A DNA stretch of 64,000 nt from Perilla frutescens (GCA_026008535.1 BRKX01000002.1:2236001-2300000); one strand, 5' to 3'. Positions 11,031 through 23,329 are shown, numbered from the stretch's first letter. The notes: generated by a model from the sequence alone, not told the origin. Numbers and translations: made by a program.

Positions 11031-13134
11031 CTAACTAGTAATTAATGGCCTCTTAAGAGTGGGAATCAAGAGCAAATCATGTTTCCTTCTAACAGTGGCG
11101 CCAAAGTCCTCTTTCATGTCCAGTTCTACATCTTTACTCCCATTAGGCATTTCCCAGTCGAAATGATAGAGAAGCACAACAAGCAAAAACTCGACGTTTG
11201 CTAGCCCGAAGGCCATGCCAGGGCACATTCTCCTTCCGGCACCAAACGGTATGTATTCAAGATTGTTGCCTTTGAAATCAATGGGGCTATCCTCAAATCT
11301 CTCCGGCATAAACTCCTCCCCGTCGGCCCAATACCCAGGGTCTCTTCCCAGTGCCCACGCATTCACTACGACCCTTGTTTTAGCCGGTATTCTGTATCCA
11401 TCCACTTCACATCTCTCGCTGTTTTGCCTAGGGACTAATAGTGGCAATGGTGGGTGCATCCTTAGGGTTTCTTTGATCACTAATTTCATGTATTTTAGCT
11501 TGTGAAACATTTCTTCGTCCACACGTGATCCATGGTCGTCGAAAACCTGTCTCACTTCATCTTGTGCCCTTTTCAATTTGGCCGGATTTCTCACCATCTC
11601 TGACATCGCCCAATCAACAGGTGTTGCTGGACTCTCCCCACCAGCCATAAACATATCCTGATCATCGATAACCATTCAAACATTACATAATTGTGATCAT
11701 ATTATTGATTAATTTAATGGTATAGTTGAAATTTCAAAGTCTAAAATATAATTTCATTTCCTTTTAAAGTATGATTGGAGATGCTCTCACGTGAGCAAAC
11801 AAAAATGTCATTTACTAAAAGACAAAAATAAAACATAACCCTAGCTACCCGACCTTCTTCTTCCCCCTCTCTCTCTCCACCCCCCTCCCTATGTATTTCT
11901 CATGAATACAAATGTAGTTGTACATCTACACGACAATATATATCCAACTTAGTGTTCCATTTCGTATTTCAGCCATTGAATTTAACCCGTCATGTGTATT
12001 TGATATTTTTTAAGTGGAAAATTATTTGATCTTTAATTTGAAACATACGACATAAATCCAACGGTTGAACACCAAGTTGGAATAAAAGATCTCATCTGCA
12101 GTACTATATAGCTAGGGTTCATGCATTCATGCTTTGGTCAAATTGATTAGGGCTAAAAGAACTATGCCCTTTCAAAGTAAAATTTTTATACTATCCAAAA
12201 ACTTAAAAGAGAGTTGTAATAAATCAAAACAAACCATTATGACTGCTTTGATATTATCATCAGTGAGACGCACTTGGGCTTGATCATCTTCTTGACATCT
12301 GAGCAGCACATCTACAAGATCATCACCACCACCACCACTACTGGCGGCCGCAGTCGCGGCCTTGGCCGCTTTATGGCCGTTGATTATTCCTTGCAGGATC
12401 CTATCCGTTTGCCGGAAAAGCCTCCGTATCTTATAATTCAACCCCGTGATCACGGGGAGCAATCTGTAAGACGGGTAAAGATCTGCAACAGCGAGGCCGG
12501 ACCCCAACTTAATAATCCCCTTGATCGCCGCCATCATCCGCCGCTTCTCCTCCGCTTCCTTACCCACCGCCGCCCTCGCCGTGATATCGAACGAAGACAG
12601 GTAAACCCCCTCCGACAGATTCACCGGCGATCCCTCATTCGAGGCAATGCATTCGGCTAGATTCCGGCACACCTCCCCCCGGATCGTTTCGAAAGACTTC
12701 ACGCGCCTCCCACTCAGCAGCTCGAGCGAGCAGATTTTTCTGAGGTGCCGCCAGTACTCGCCGTAGGGAGCGACGCCGATGTCGGTGTAGTTGTAGGTGA
12801 CGGCGGTGGCCGTGTGCATGGGCGGCCGGTTGGCGAAGACGACGTCGTGGGTTTTCAACACCTGCCTCGCTACTCCCACCGTCGAAACGACGAGGAAAGG
12901 AACGCCGCCGAGCTGCAGCCGCATTAGGCCGCCGTGTTTCACGGCCAGGTCTCGGAAAACGCGGTGCGGCGGAGACTTGCTCACCAGAAGGTGGAGGTTT
13001 CCGATCACCGGAAACTTCTTCGGCCCCGGAATAAGATCGAGATCATGGTTTTCCGATTTACTGGATATTAATAACTTGGAAAAAATAAAGAAAACAATCA
13101 CAGAGAAAACAATGAGCAGAATTAGCAACTCCAT
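11031..13134 (-). CDS. cytochrome P450, CYP71 clan, second copy, two exons
   Basis: Predicted exons (minus strand) 13134..12235 and 11657..11031 give 508 residues, with a 577-bp GT-AG phase-0 intron at the same site as in the first copy. It has the same features: N-terminal anchor, LIPGP hinge, WRHLRK, ExxR in KETLRMHP, PERF, and heme loop FGAGRRMCPG. By eye it matches the gene at 5956..7810 at roughly 85% of residues in exon 1 and above 90% in exon 2, so it is a recent paralogue. The I-helix reads AGGESP, where the residue after the usual Thr/Ser position is Pro, unlike the other copy. Differences cluster in the membrane anchor and around residues 210-280. The reading frame is intact, so it is probably functional, though specificity may differ. 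Substrate unknown. Confidence 0.92.
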
Positions 13135-13430
13135 TAGGGGTTTTTTTTTTAATTATCAAAACATAGATATATAAGCATCGCAACGAATCGTTTCTGTCAC
13201 AAGTTGATAGTATTTTTTCCTTCTTGTAATAATATATTATATATAAGCATCTATTATGGGGAGAGAGGTTGGCAGATAATTTGTCACGTAGTTAAATAAT
13301 AAAATAAAAATCTTTGTCGTGTAAAACATAAATGAGCTGTATCAACGGGCAATTCTATCGCGGAATGCATCCCATGAGTGCACTAATTTTAAGATATTTG
13401 AAATTATTTTTTATGTTCAAAATGGAAAGT
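13135..13430 (-). promoter_or_regulatory. upstream region of the second P450 gene
   Basis: The region is homologous to the region before the first P450 gene. Shared phrases, read on the minus strand, are 'cacgacaaagattttta', 'gatgcttatatat', 'acaagaag' and 'gtgacagaaacgattcgttg'. It is present once, whereas the first gene has it twice. TATA-like AT runs occur around 13225..13250. Exact promoter elements are not resolved. The remainder to 13566 is plain AT-rich DNA. Confidence 0.5.
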
Positions 13431-13566
13431 TTCCATGACATTTTAATTAACATATTATGACATTTCGATTACCTACTGTGACAGTTGGAAACTGAAATTA
13501 TTTTATGGGTCGACTCATAAATATTGAAAATAGAAAAAATGGGTTGTAAATAGTAGGGGATGCCCT

Positions 13567-13779
13567 TAATAAGAAAAGAAAGAAGTGGGGAAAGCGTGAA
13601 GAGAGAGAAACATTTTTCTCATTCTGTAAAAGTTAATTACAAAAGAATTGCAGCTATCTATTTATACTAAACTATTACAAAGTTGCTGAAAATGAAAATA
13701 CGTTTTATGCTACAAAACAAATACTATAACTAGCAACTAACACAAGGCATCAACGTGGCTTCTTCTTCATAGTTTCACA
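13567..13779 (-). repeat. 3' LTR of the copia element
   Basis: This 213-bp LTR is nearly identical to 18110..18322. The last codons and stop of the pol frame (13752..13750) lie inside it. Confidence 0.93.
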
Positions 13780-16700
13780 CGCCCCCTCAAGCGGGACAAA
13801 GATAGTAGACAGTCGAAGCTTGTGAACCATGCTTCTGAACACTGATGGAGTAAGGGATTTGGTAAGAATGTCAGCAAGCTGCAGTTGGGAACTCACATGC
13901 ATTGGCTTGACAAGACCAAGAAGAAATTTCTCCCAAATTGTGTGGCAGTCGATCTCGATGTGCTTCGTTCTCTCGTGGAAGGCAGGATTGGAGGTTATAT
14001 AAATAGCCGCCTGATTGTCACAGAATAAAGGAACATGATTTTGTCTTTGAATCCCAAAATCTGCAAGAAGAGAAACTGTCCACACAATCTCATAGCAAGC
14101 TTGTGCCATTGCTCTATATTTTGCTTCGGCTGATGAACGAGATATGGTGTCTTGCTTCTTGGAACGCCAAGAAATCAAGGAAGAGCCTAGGAACATACAG
14201 TAGCCAGTGACAGATCTTCTAGTATCTGGGCACGCAGCCCAGTCTACATCCGCGAACATGCTCAACTCAAAATTATTGTGGCTAGAGAAAAAAATGCCAA
14301 GACCTGCTGATCCTTTGACATACTTGAGGATTCGCTGAGCAGCTATCAAATGGTGATCACATGGCTTAGCAAGAAATTGACTCAGTTTATGAACGACAAA
14401 GTAAATATCAGGTCGTGTCAAACACAAATATAGTAGTCGACCAATCAATCTCCTATATGATGAAGGATCCTTCAAGACGTCACTGCCATCTTGTGCTATT
14501 TGGGATCCTGAGTCAATAGATGTAGAAAAAGGTTTGCAACCCAATAATCCAGCATCATCCAACAAATCAAGTGCATATTTTCTTTGGCAAAGAAAGATGC
14601 ATGTTGAATTTCTTGTAATTTCAAGCCCTAAAAAATATTTCGCATCACACAAATCCTTGTATTTAAAATGCTTACCAAGAAACTCCTTGAAATGGGTGAT
14701 AGTATCCTCATGATTACTAGTGATAAGCATATCATCCACATATACTACCAATCCAAGAAACACATCTCCTTCTATCTTAGTGAAGAAAGAATGATCAGAG
14801 CTGGACTGCCGCAATCCATATAATTGCAAAACTGTAGTAAACTTGAGAAACCATTGACGAGAAGCTTGCTTAAGACCATATAGAGATTTACGTAAACAAC
14901 AAACCGTGTTAGGAGGATAGAGCGCCCCCTGACTGGAAAGACCAGGAGGGAGATCCATATAGATCTCCTCTTGCAAGTCCCCATGTAAGAAAGCATTATT
15001 GATGTCCAAGTGAGTAAAAAACCAACCCTTAGCCGCGGCGACCGATAACATGAGCTTGACAGTCACCAACTTAGCAACAGGAGAAAATGTATCAAGATAA
15101 TCAATACCAGCTTGTTGGGTGTACCCCTTGGCAACAAGGCGAGCCTTGAAGCGTTCAACACTACCATCAGCATGAAACTTAGTGCGGTAAACCCACTTGC
15201 AGCCAATTGTGGACTTTCCAGGAGGTAAGGAGGTTAACGACCAAGTATTATTCTTGATCAAGACATCTAACTCATCAGTCATGGCAAGTTGCCAGTGAGG
15301 AAGCTTGGAAGCCTGAATGTAAGAGGTAGGCTTTGTAGTGCAAGAAATAGAGTGAATGTAGGACTTGTAAGAAGGAGATAAAGAAGAATAAGAGAGTGTA
15401 TCACTGAGGGGGTAAAGTATGGAACCAGTGGCTTGCCCGCAAACATAATCATTGAGATAGGATGGCAAACGAACTGTACGACCGGAAGAAGTACGAGAAG
15501 GAATTGAGGAAGTTGGAGCAGGTGTTGGCGCAAGAGGGAGAACAACTTTGTGGAAAGCAGATTCAAGGAACAAAGAATTTGAGGGAGTAGAGGAAGTGGA
15601 AAAAGTGAACTCAGATTCATGAAAAACAAAATTGCGGCTGATAAGAATTTGGTTGGTATGCAAATCAAGTAATTTATACCCTTTGTAACCCGATGGATAC
15701 CCCAGAAAAACACATTTTTGAGCACGTGGATAGAATTTATGACGATCTCGGGCTAAGGTAGAGACATAGCAGAGACAACCAAATGATTTCAGGTGACTGT
15801 AATTTGGTGGGAGCTTAAAAAGTTGTTCAAATGGAGAAGAATTATTTAGAACAGAGGAAGGAAGACGATTGATGAGATATGAAGCCATAAGAACACAGTC
15901 GCCCCAGTAAACAACTGGAACATGGGACTGAAAGAAAAGACTTCGAGCAACATTGAGCAAATGTTGATGCTTACGTTCGACTCGGGCATTTTGCTGTGGA
16001 GTTTCGACACATGAATGTTGAAAAAGAGTGCCAAACTGAGTATAAAGAGGAGTAAGAGAAAATTCAGGACCATTATCACAACGCACAATTTTTATCTTGA
16101 CATTAAACTGTGTGTGAATAGTATGAAAGAATGTAGTTAATAGTCTCTGAACATCTGATTTGTGAACCATCAAATACGTCCAAACGAATCTAGAATGATC
16201 ATCAACAATGGTCAAGAAATATCTGAAACCTTGTATAGTACAAGGAGTAAAAGGACCCCATATATCACAATGTATGAGATCAAAAGCATTAACTGCATGA
16301 GAGGAAGAAAGAGGAAAAGGTAAACGTTTCTGTTTAGCTAAAGGACAAACAGTACAAATAGAATGCTTAGTAGAACAAGGCTTCAACGCAGGAACAAGAA
16401 GTTGAAGTTTAGTCTCAGATGGATGACCTAATCTAGAATGCCAAACATCAACAGAAACAGCAAGGTGAATAGCAGGAGCAGGAGCAGGTGACTGTGGCGG
16501 ATAAAAGACATAGAGGTTCCCTTGTTGCTTACCCATCCCAATCAGCTCTCCCGTGGAAGTGTCCTGGATAGAAAAGGAATTAGAATGAAAATGAACCTGA
16601 CAACGATTAAGAAGTGTGAGGGCACTAACAGAGATGAGGTTATAGTGGAAAGTAGGAACATATAGAACATTTTGTAGCACGAGAGAATCAGACAACTTAA

Positions 16701-18000
16701 CACTACCGACATGAGTAACCTGAACAGTTTGACCATTAGGAAGATGGACCAAGGCATTTGAGGTAGGGGAGGAGTTCTGGAAGTATTGCATTGAGCAAAA
16801 AACATGATGAGTTGCCCATGTATCCAGCAACCAACAACCATTTGAAACAAAAAAAGAACCAACAAAAGAGGATGAGAAAGTACCACTGAAGGCAGGTGCG
16901 GTATCTGGTTGTGGCGGTGCTGGAGTGGAGGATTGAGACTGCATCTGAGTTTGTAGAAGACTGATGAGATGTTGGTATTGTTCAGAGGAGAGAGAAGAAG
17001 CGGTGTCAGCTACAGAGTGACCACTTCCAGAGTCTGCAGAATCAGAAGAATAGCCAGCCTGATTAATTTTTCGACTTCCATCACGAAAGTGTCCAGCAGG
17101 AGGAGGAAATTTTCCTCGATTCTTCCCATAGCCAGGAGAAAAACCATGAAGTTTATAACATTTATCAACAGTGTGATTCGTTCGACCACAATGCGAACAG
17201 AGAAACTTATCTCAACCCCGTCCAAATCCATTGTTGCCTCCTGTTGCATTGATGCCGGCTTGCTCACTAGCAACCGAGAAAGGAGTTTATGCAGGAGAAT
17301 TTCCAATCAGCCGTTGCCGCTCTTCTTGGATGATGAGAGCAAACACATTGGCAAGGGAAGACAGAGGTTTAAATGAGATTATTTGTGAGCGAATCTGAGA
17401 ATAAGACTCGTTCAATCCGACGAGAAATTGCATAATACACTCTTGCTCTTGGTGAGGATGCCATTTTTCAGCACTGTTGCAGTGACAATCGCCACAATCA
17501 CACCAACTAAGTGGCTGGTAATCCTTATACTCATCCTAAATCACACGCAATTGAGTATAATAAGTATTCACATCAAAGGAACCTTGGCGTAAACATATCA
17601 ACTCCTGCTTGAGTTGATAGATCCGAGCGACGTCGCCTTGAGAAAAGTGAGTACGAAGATCGTTCCAGATTGCTTGAGCAGTATTAAGATAAAGCAAACT
17701 AGAACTGATTTCAGCAGTCACATAATTTGGCAGCCAAGAAACCACCATGCTATTCGCTCGAATCCAGTATTGAAACAAAGGATCATGGACCTCTGGTGTT
17801 GATAAAGATCCATCAACAAAACCGAGCTTGTTCTTTGCAGTGAGCGAAGTAATCATCGATTTAATCCAGTTATTATAGTTTGATCCACTTAATGGAGCTG
17901 AGACCAACAACAATCCTGGATGATCGCCGTTGTGAAGGTAAAGAGGATTTGAGATATCCTCCAAAAACAAGACCTCTTTGTTGTTATTTCCACAAACCAT
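13750..18000 (-). pseudogene. copia gag-pol polyprotein, interrupted by three nonsense codons
   Basis: One frame runs from ATG at 18000 to the stop at 13750, broken by stops at 17538..17536, 17289..17287 and 17214..17212. The N-terminal part is a copia-type gag (LSGSNYNNW). The second and third stops flank the region before a CCHC zinc knuckle (CSHCGRTNHTVDKC). Downstream of 16944 the frame is open for 1064 residues. It holds a protease region in which the catalytic D-T/S-G triad reads DTW, GAG-pre-integrase (WHSRLGHP), integrase core with HCDIWGP, RCDNGPEF and a Glu in the ARVERKHQ stretch, RT with YVDDM, and RNase H (SAEAKYRA, TKHIEID). The element cannot make its own proteins and would need help in trans. 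Confidence 0.93.
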
Positions 18001-18109
18001 AGCTGAGAAGATGGAAGCAATCGGAGATTTTACTGAAGAAATTGACCAGAAATGAAACGCTTAGATCTAGATCTAGATGAAGGAACAAAAATAGTCTGCT
18101 TTGATACCA

Positions 18110-18322
18110 TAATAAGAAGAGAAAGAAGTGGGGAAAGCGTGAAGAGAGAGAAACATTTTTCTCATTCTTTAAAAGTTAATTACAAAAGAATTGCAGCTAT
18201 CTATTTATACTAAACTATTACAAAGTTGCTGAAAATGAAAATACGTTTTATGCTACAAAACAAATACTATAACTAGCAACTAACACAAGGCATCAACGTG
18301 GCTTCTTCTTCATAGTTTCACA
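18110..18322 (-). repeat. 5' LTR of the copia element
   Basis: This 213-bp LTR is followed on the minus strand by the tRNA-Met primer-binding site (18109..18098) and flanked outside by the target duplication gccct (18323..18327). Confidence 0.93.
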
Positions 18323-18331
18323 GCCCTTACC

Positions 18332-19758
18332 TGTAACAACCTTTTTTCATTATTTTTATTTTTGCTATGGTAAAGCATAATAATTTAACAATTGTTAAGT
18401 GTCCGGTTAGTTTTGGGACAAACAATGCTTGAATTCATCATGTAGGTCAAATCATATCCACGAAGAGCGAAAATAGTAATAAATCATATATAGACGAAAG
18501 CATTTTAAAAATGCAAGTTTTAGTTAGCAAAACCCACATTATAGCTAAAATAGCTGAAATCTCGGGTTTGGATCTACAAAAGAAGAACTACCTATTAGGA
18601 TAATTCTAGGCCTTGAATCTATAACATAAGATAATTTCTAGGCTAAGGAATGAACTCTCGAAATTTGGGCTCAAACAGAACTTTTGAAACTAGATATATT
18701 TAAATTGGTCCAAAAAGCTCAATTAGAGTCTTGGTCATTCACAACATTTTAGAATAAACTCCTTAAATAAATGAAATTATCCAATATATATATTTATATA
18801 TATATATATATAAATAAGATGATTATAACACTCCTCAAAATAAATCCATAATTACTTTATTGATCTTTATAAACCTTATTTAATTAAAATTTAAAAGAGG
18901 GAGTTAAAATGAAAACATCCTAATTAAACTAACTCACGTACACACACGGCACACTTACCAAACTTAATTCATTCTCCTCTCATCTCACACTTTCGTACAC
19001 ACACAACACACAGTCCATGTCTTTTTTTTTTTTTTTTTTTTTTAATGAGAACCAATCTAATTCTCTCTCTAGCTTCATTAAAGCACACCTCTTTTCTCTC
19101 TCTTCAGATAAAATAAAAATAGATTTAAAAAATCAAACCATCTCTTCTTCTCTCTATTAGGCCTATACATTTTAACCAAATTTTGAAGTAACACTTATTT
19201 CATTCACTCTTTTCCAGCCATCATTTTCACTCTTCATAGATCTCAAAACTAACAAGGGGGAAAGATAGAGGAAGAAGAGACAAAGAGAATGGTATAATTG
19301 CATGTCGGATTCGGCCATCGGAAAAGGTCACCAGCGGCAGATCAACGTGCTGCAAAGTAAGCTCATTTTCGGCCATTTCAACTTTCATTTCTTTGCTAAA
19401 CGTACACCATTGAACTTAAAATGAAAAGTGGAGTACAAAACATATTTTTCAGAAATTTTTTACCGAAAATGAAAATTCCGGCGGCAGCGCTCCGCCACCG
19501 ACCACCATATCGGAAATCGCCTGGAGAAGAAGATGGAGGAACTCATCCTTAGAATGGAGTAGAATCATCCCCCACCATGAATAGAAATGGTATTCATATT
19601 TATTGATTTTGGGCTTGAAGCCCATAAACTATAATTCAAAAAGAATTGGGCTTTAATTAATTAGTTTGCACCAAGCCCATTAGATTAAGAAGGCTCTAAG
19701 TTCATAATTCTAATCATATAACAAATAGGCCCCATTTACTAGGTTTTGGGATATTACA
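18332..19758 (+). mobile_element. candidate solo LTR, possibly chromovirus-type
   Basis: The segment starts TGTAACAACC and ends GATATTACA, an inverted TGTAA/TTACA pair as in many Ty3/gypsy LTRs, and contains no reading frame. The flanking pentamers (ttacc and tatag) do not match, so either the boundary is wrong or the copy arose by recombination between elements. It holds a poly-T tract (19023..19043), a pyrimidine-rich stretch (19060..19165) and a (TA)n run (18785..18812). Confidence 0.4.
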
Positions 19759-20277
19759 TATAGTGGGATTAAAAATGAAATTAACTCGCTAAATCAGTTG
19801 ATATACATCAGCTGTATTGTTCTCGGAAAAATAGATAACCAGCCGAACTCAGATGAGTCAAGGTCCTATTTTCCCGAAAAGCTTTAAGTGTTAAGAGTTT
19901 ATTCAACCCCTTTTAAACACTGTTTGATTCATTTGAGCCCAACAACATTTACTCAGCTAAAGCCTTAATTAACTTTTGTAACAACTTTTAATTAATACCT
20001 CAATTTGGGAACCAATTAACCTCATCCCAACCTAACGACGAGGAGGGAATGTGGCTTAGTCCCTAATTTAATTACCAAATATAAGTTTCAAGTTTAATTC
20101 CTAGACCATCTATATTATATCTAAATATAAAATAGTCACCGTAAATAGTAAATAAAAGTTTTCCTGCTCAAATCTCCCCTCCTAATCCGGGAATCTAATG
20201 GAAATATAATATAATATATATATATATATATAATATCATATATTATCAATCCATAATATGGAGTACATAATATATAG
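19759..20277. other. AT-rich intergenic DNA, no gene seen
   Basis: No domain, RNA gene or repeat boundary was recognised beyond a (TA)n run at about 20214..20232. Confidence 0.5.
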
Positions 20278-20286
20278 ATTATATAA

Positions 20287-20921
20287 GGATTAATAGACTC
20301 TAATATCATAACCTTTTCACCTCGTTTTTTGTTTTTCACGTAACATTTCAATTTTTGCAATAATGCCAAAAACTTTATCTTTTTGTTGGAATTAAGCCAT
20401 AATAATGAAATTAATCTGACTTGGCCTATATTTTTACACATGCACTCTTAATTTGATGTAGCATAAATTAAAGTATAATATATATGTACGAATGTGATAT
20501 GTATAATTTTATTTATGAAAAATTTAATAAAATTATTTTATAACTTTCTGAATTATAGAAATTTTTGTATCATTCATTTTTTTAATCATAATATACCTTT
20601 GTGTTCACTATTAATTTGATATGGCATAAATTAAACTAAAATATCTCCCGCGCGATGCATAGATGTGTTATGCATAATTTTATTTATTAGAAATTATAAT
20701 TATAAAAAATTTAAAAAATTATCACAACAAAATAAAATTATGCCATATCAGATTAAGAGTGCGCATGTGTAAAAAATTTAAGCAACTTCATATTAATTTT
20801 CATCTCATGCCTTAATTGCTACAAAAATGTAAGGTTTTGAAATTCTTACAAAAATTAAAACGTTGTGTGAAAAATCAAAAAAGGTGTAAAGGTTGTGATA
20901 TTAGAACCTATATATTAACCC
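20287..20921. mobile_element. MULE-like MITE with long TIRs
   Basis: Inverted arms of about 190 bp: 20287..20480 pairs with 20730..20921, sharing phrases such as 'taatatcataacctttt' and 'acacatgc.ctcttaat' in reverse complement. The right terminus reads ttaaccc, the left ggattaa. A perfect 9-bp duplication attatataa lies at 20278..20286 and 20922..20930. There is no coding capacity; a short minus frame inside is chance. The end sequence and duplication length match other elements here (25151, 45525, 53474). Confidence 0.8.
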
Positions 20922-20930
20922 ATTATATAA

Positions 20931-21276
20931 TATAAGATAATAAGATATGCAAATTAATATCGTATTACACGCAAATCAATTAATCAATTAATTGTTTTTA
21001 TACACTACGATTAAGTAGTCTAATTTCAATTTTTTTGATTTAATACAATATGAGTAATCTATATCTTAATATATGAAAAAGTAAATTAGTACATCTTTAA
21101 TAAAAATCCAATTTTTCCAGTCCATTTATACTTGCCGAAAATGAAAACAACATTAATTAATATTAAAATTTTATTCAAATTTTGCATACTCCATATTAGC
21201 ATTCATTGGAACTCCAGTTGTGCGTACACATTGCACTCTCTCTCTCCACCCCTCTCTCACACACACAAACACACAC
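20931..21276. other. 3' flank of the MYB gene, nothing recognised
   Basis: AT-rich DNA with a CT/AC-rich patch (21230..21280) adjoining the end of the MYB coding region; it probably contains its 3' untranslated region. Confidence 0.5.
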
Positions 21277-22292
21277 TCATCCCCAGTGTTGGTTCCAGAG
21301 AGAAGGAAAGTAGCCGGAAGGCAGCGGATTATTCATGTTATAGCCATTAGCCTGACCGAACACAGCAGGAGCAGCCGGAAAACTGGAGTTGACGATCGGC
21401 ATGAAGGGAGGGTTTTGCTCGAGGAAATGACCACCGTAGCTGTGATGGAGGGTCGGGAAAGCTGGGCCGGCGGCGGCGGCGGCAGCAGCAGCAGCAGCAG
21501 CGATGGCGGGATCGACAGTGTGGATGTCGTGAATGCTGGGGCGGCGGCGGTTGGGCGGGGTGGTGCTGTTCTGGCGGCGGAAATATTTCTGGGCGTGGCT
21601 AGCAACTTGAGTTGGGGTTTTGGTGATGACATTGTACCTGTAGATGCTCCTCCAATCACCTTTCCCATATTTGTGGAGCCCCATCAGAAACAGCCTTGAG
21701 CAATTAATATTTCATAACAATCCAAACATTAGCATTTAATCATTAATCTTCAGTTCAAACCAATTATATATATATATATGTATGTAAATGGAATAATTAG
21801 TAATTACTGGTGTTCTTCTTCAGTCCACGGCACTCCCCGGCGGCGGGGCTGGCCGGATTTGGTCTTAGCTGCACCTTGAGTGGAGGGAGATCCGGCGATC
21901 TTCTTCTTCTTGCCTTCCGTCTTCTCCTTACGGGCGGGTTTCATAGCGGGGTAGTCGGGGACGGGGAAGTTGCCCGACTCGATCATCTCGACATCGTGCA
22001 CCAGAGCCTCGTAGTGGAGCTTGATCTCCTGGATGGATTTCGAGGGAACCCTAGCAGCAATGTTCTCGAGGAACGCGGGGGAGGTGGGGTCGATTTCAGC
22101 AAGAGCATTCTCGAAGAGCTTGTTTTCCTCACGAGTCCACTCGTGGGGGGGTCGCGGCATTTCCACCGGAGGTGGTGGCGGCAGAAGGCCGTACAGAGAT
22201 CTTGGCATTCCCACCGGAGGTGGGGGCGACGGAAGGCCGTACAGAGATTCATCCAGAGGAGAGAAATGATGAAAATCCGATGACCACTCCAT
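21277..22292 (-). CDS. two-repeat MYB/SANT transcription factor, DIVARICATA/SRM1-like
   Basis: Predicted exons (minus strand) 22292..21808 and 21694..21277, with a 113-bp GT-AG intron, give 300 residues. The first SANT repeat is at about 52-104 (EWTREENKLFENALAEID...). The second MYB repeat is at about 154-202 (VPWTEEEHQLFLMGL...) and ends in the family signature SHAQKYF (194-200). The intron falls inside the second repeat. The N-terminus holds two copies of a 16-residue proline-rich unit (about 16-47). After the second repeat there is an 11-alanine run (about 227-237) and a C-terminus ending SLWNQHWG. Proteins of this class are nuclear DNA-binding regulators of the I-box type; some control flower asymmetry, others stress and sugar responses. 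The target here is unknown. The start was chosen as the first ATG after a TATA box 54 bp upstream. Confidence 0.93.
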
Positions 22293-22345
22293 TGATTTTC
22301 TGTGTTTTGAGTTTTTTGTGAGTGTTTTTAGGGCGAAGATGGACC

Positions 22346-22354
22346 CTATTTATA
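22346..22354 (-). promoter_or_regulatory. TATA box of the MYB gene
   Basis: TATAAATAG on the minus strand ends 54 bp before the ATG at 22292. This predicts a 5' leader of only about 20-30 bases. Position and match to consensus are good; transcription start not shown. Confidence 0.6.
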
Positions 22355-22379
22355 AGGTGGGAACCTTATTTTAGGGTTA

Positions 22380-23296
22380 GGTTTTTGCACAGTCTTCCTC
22401 CAAAAAGTGGAGCACAAAGTCAATATTGATGAGGTTTTGCACCTATCTTTTATTTAATAGAAATATGGGATGCTTCTCTCACTATTTAAATTGGCACTGT
22501 TCGAACAGTTGAAATCTTCTATTGCACATTTTGTGTTGCATTCTGTATTGCACACTCGATTTTCTTAGTTTTTTTTTATTTTTTTCCTTGATTTCAATTT
22601 CTTATGCTTTAGTTTAATTTTACACTTATTATTTAGAATTCATCGAACCCGATTAGGATGCATTGGTCTCTGTCGTAAATAATTAAGTTTTGAGGAAAAT
22701 CAAACAATATAGTAGTCCTATGTTGAATTTCAAATTAAACTTGAAGGGTTTAATTAGGGTTTTTAAGAAGCAAATTGAACATAAATTATTACAAGATATG
22801 TGCACGCGCGCGTTTTATATATAAGTGATTTTTAAAAAGTGGTTAGTTTGGGTTAGATTTCATGAGGGTTATGATAACTCTCTCTTCCTTGAAATAGAAT
22901 TCAAAATATGTGTAGCATGATGGAAAGAAGTGTGCAATTCTGTCTAAAATGGAGGAGAATCTATGGCTATATATGTTCATAAACATGCCATTAACATCAA
23001 TGCTGGGTGCTTCCAATTTAATCTTACTTTCCGTACCCGTATCGCGAAAAATGTACGTTTATTATCTACTTACGTCAGAGTGTTGGCGCCCGACCAACAA
23101 CGGGTGGGAGTTATTGCAAATTAGGAAAAGAGAATATATGTCCGCACAGTAATTAGTACGCATTGTGCTAAATACTAGTGCTGTAATGTCCCGTTACGTT
23201 ATTTTGTCGTTGTCGCGATCATGAGAGTGTACGGTATAGTACCCATAAGTATAATATAATTAATAAATATTAATATGTATTACAATAAAATGCAAA

Positions 23297-23329
<33 letters not shown>

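Larger units (their letters stand above)
13567..18322 (-). mobile_element. full-length Ty1/copia LTR retrotransposon, recently inserted, coding capacity lost
   Basis: The 4.76-kb element has 213-bp LTRs at 13567..13779 and 18110..18322 that differ by two substitutions by eye. The 5-bp target duplication gccct is at 13562..13566 and 18323..18327. On the minus strand the 5' LTR is 18110..18322, followed directly by a primer-binding site tggtatcaaagc (18109..18098) for initiator tRNA-Met. A purine-rich tract (13791..13780) precedes the 3' LTR. The domain order protease, integrase, RT, RNase H is that of copia. The LTR starts TGTGAAAC and ends CTTATTA, so the 3' terminus is TA rather than the usual CA. 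Confidence 0.95.

Noticed and set aside
18332..19758. Firm call of a solo LTR with target duplication
   Set aside because: The ends look right but the flanking five bases differ (ttacc, tatag), so it is kept only as a candidate.
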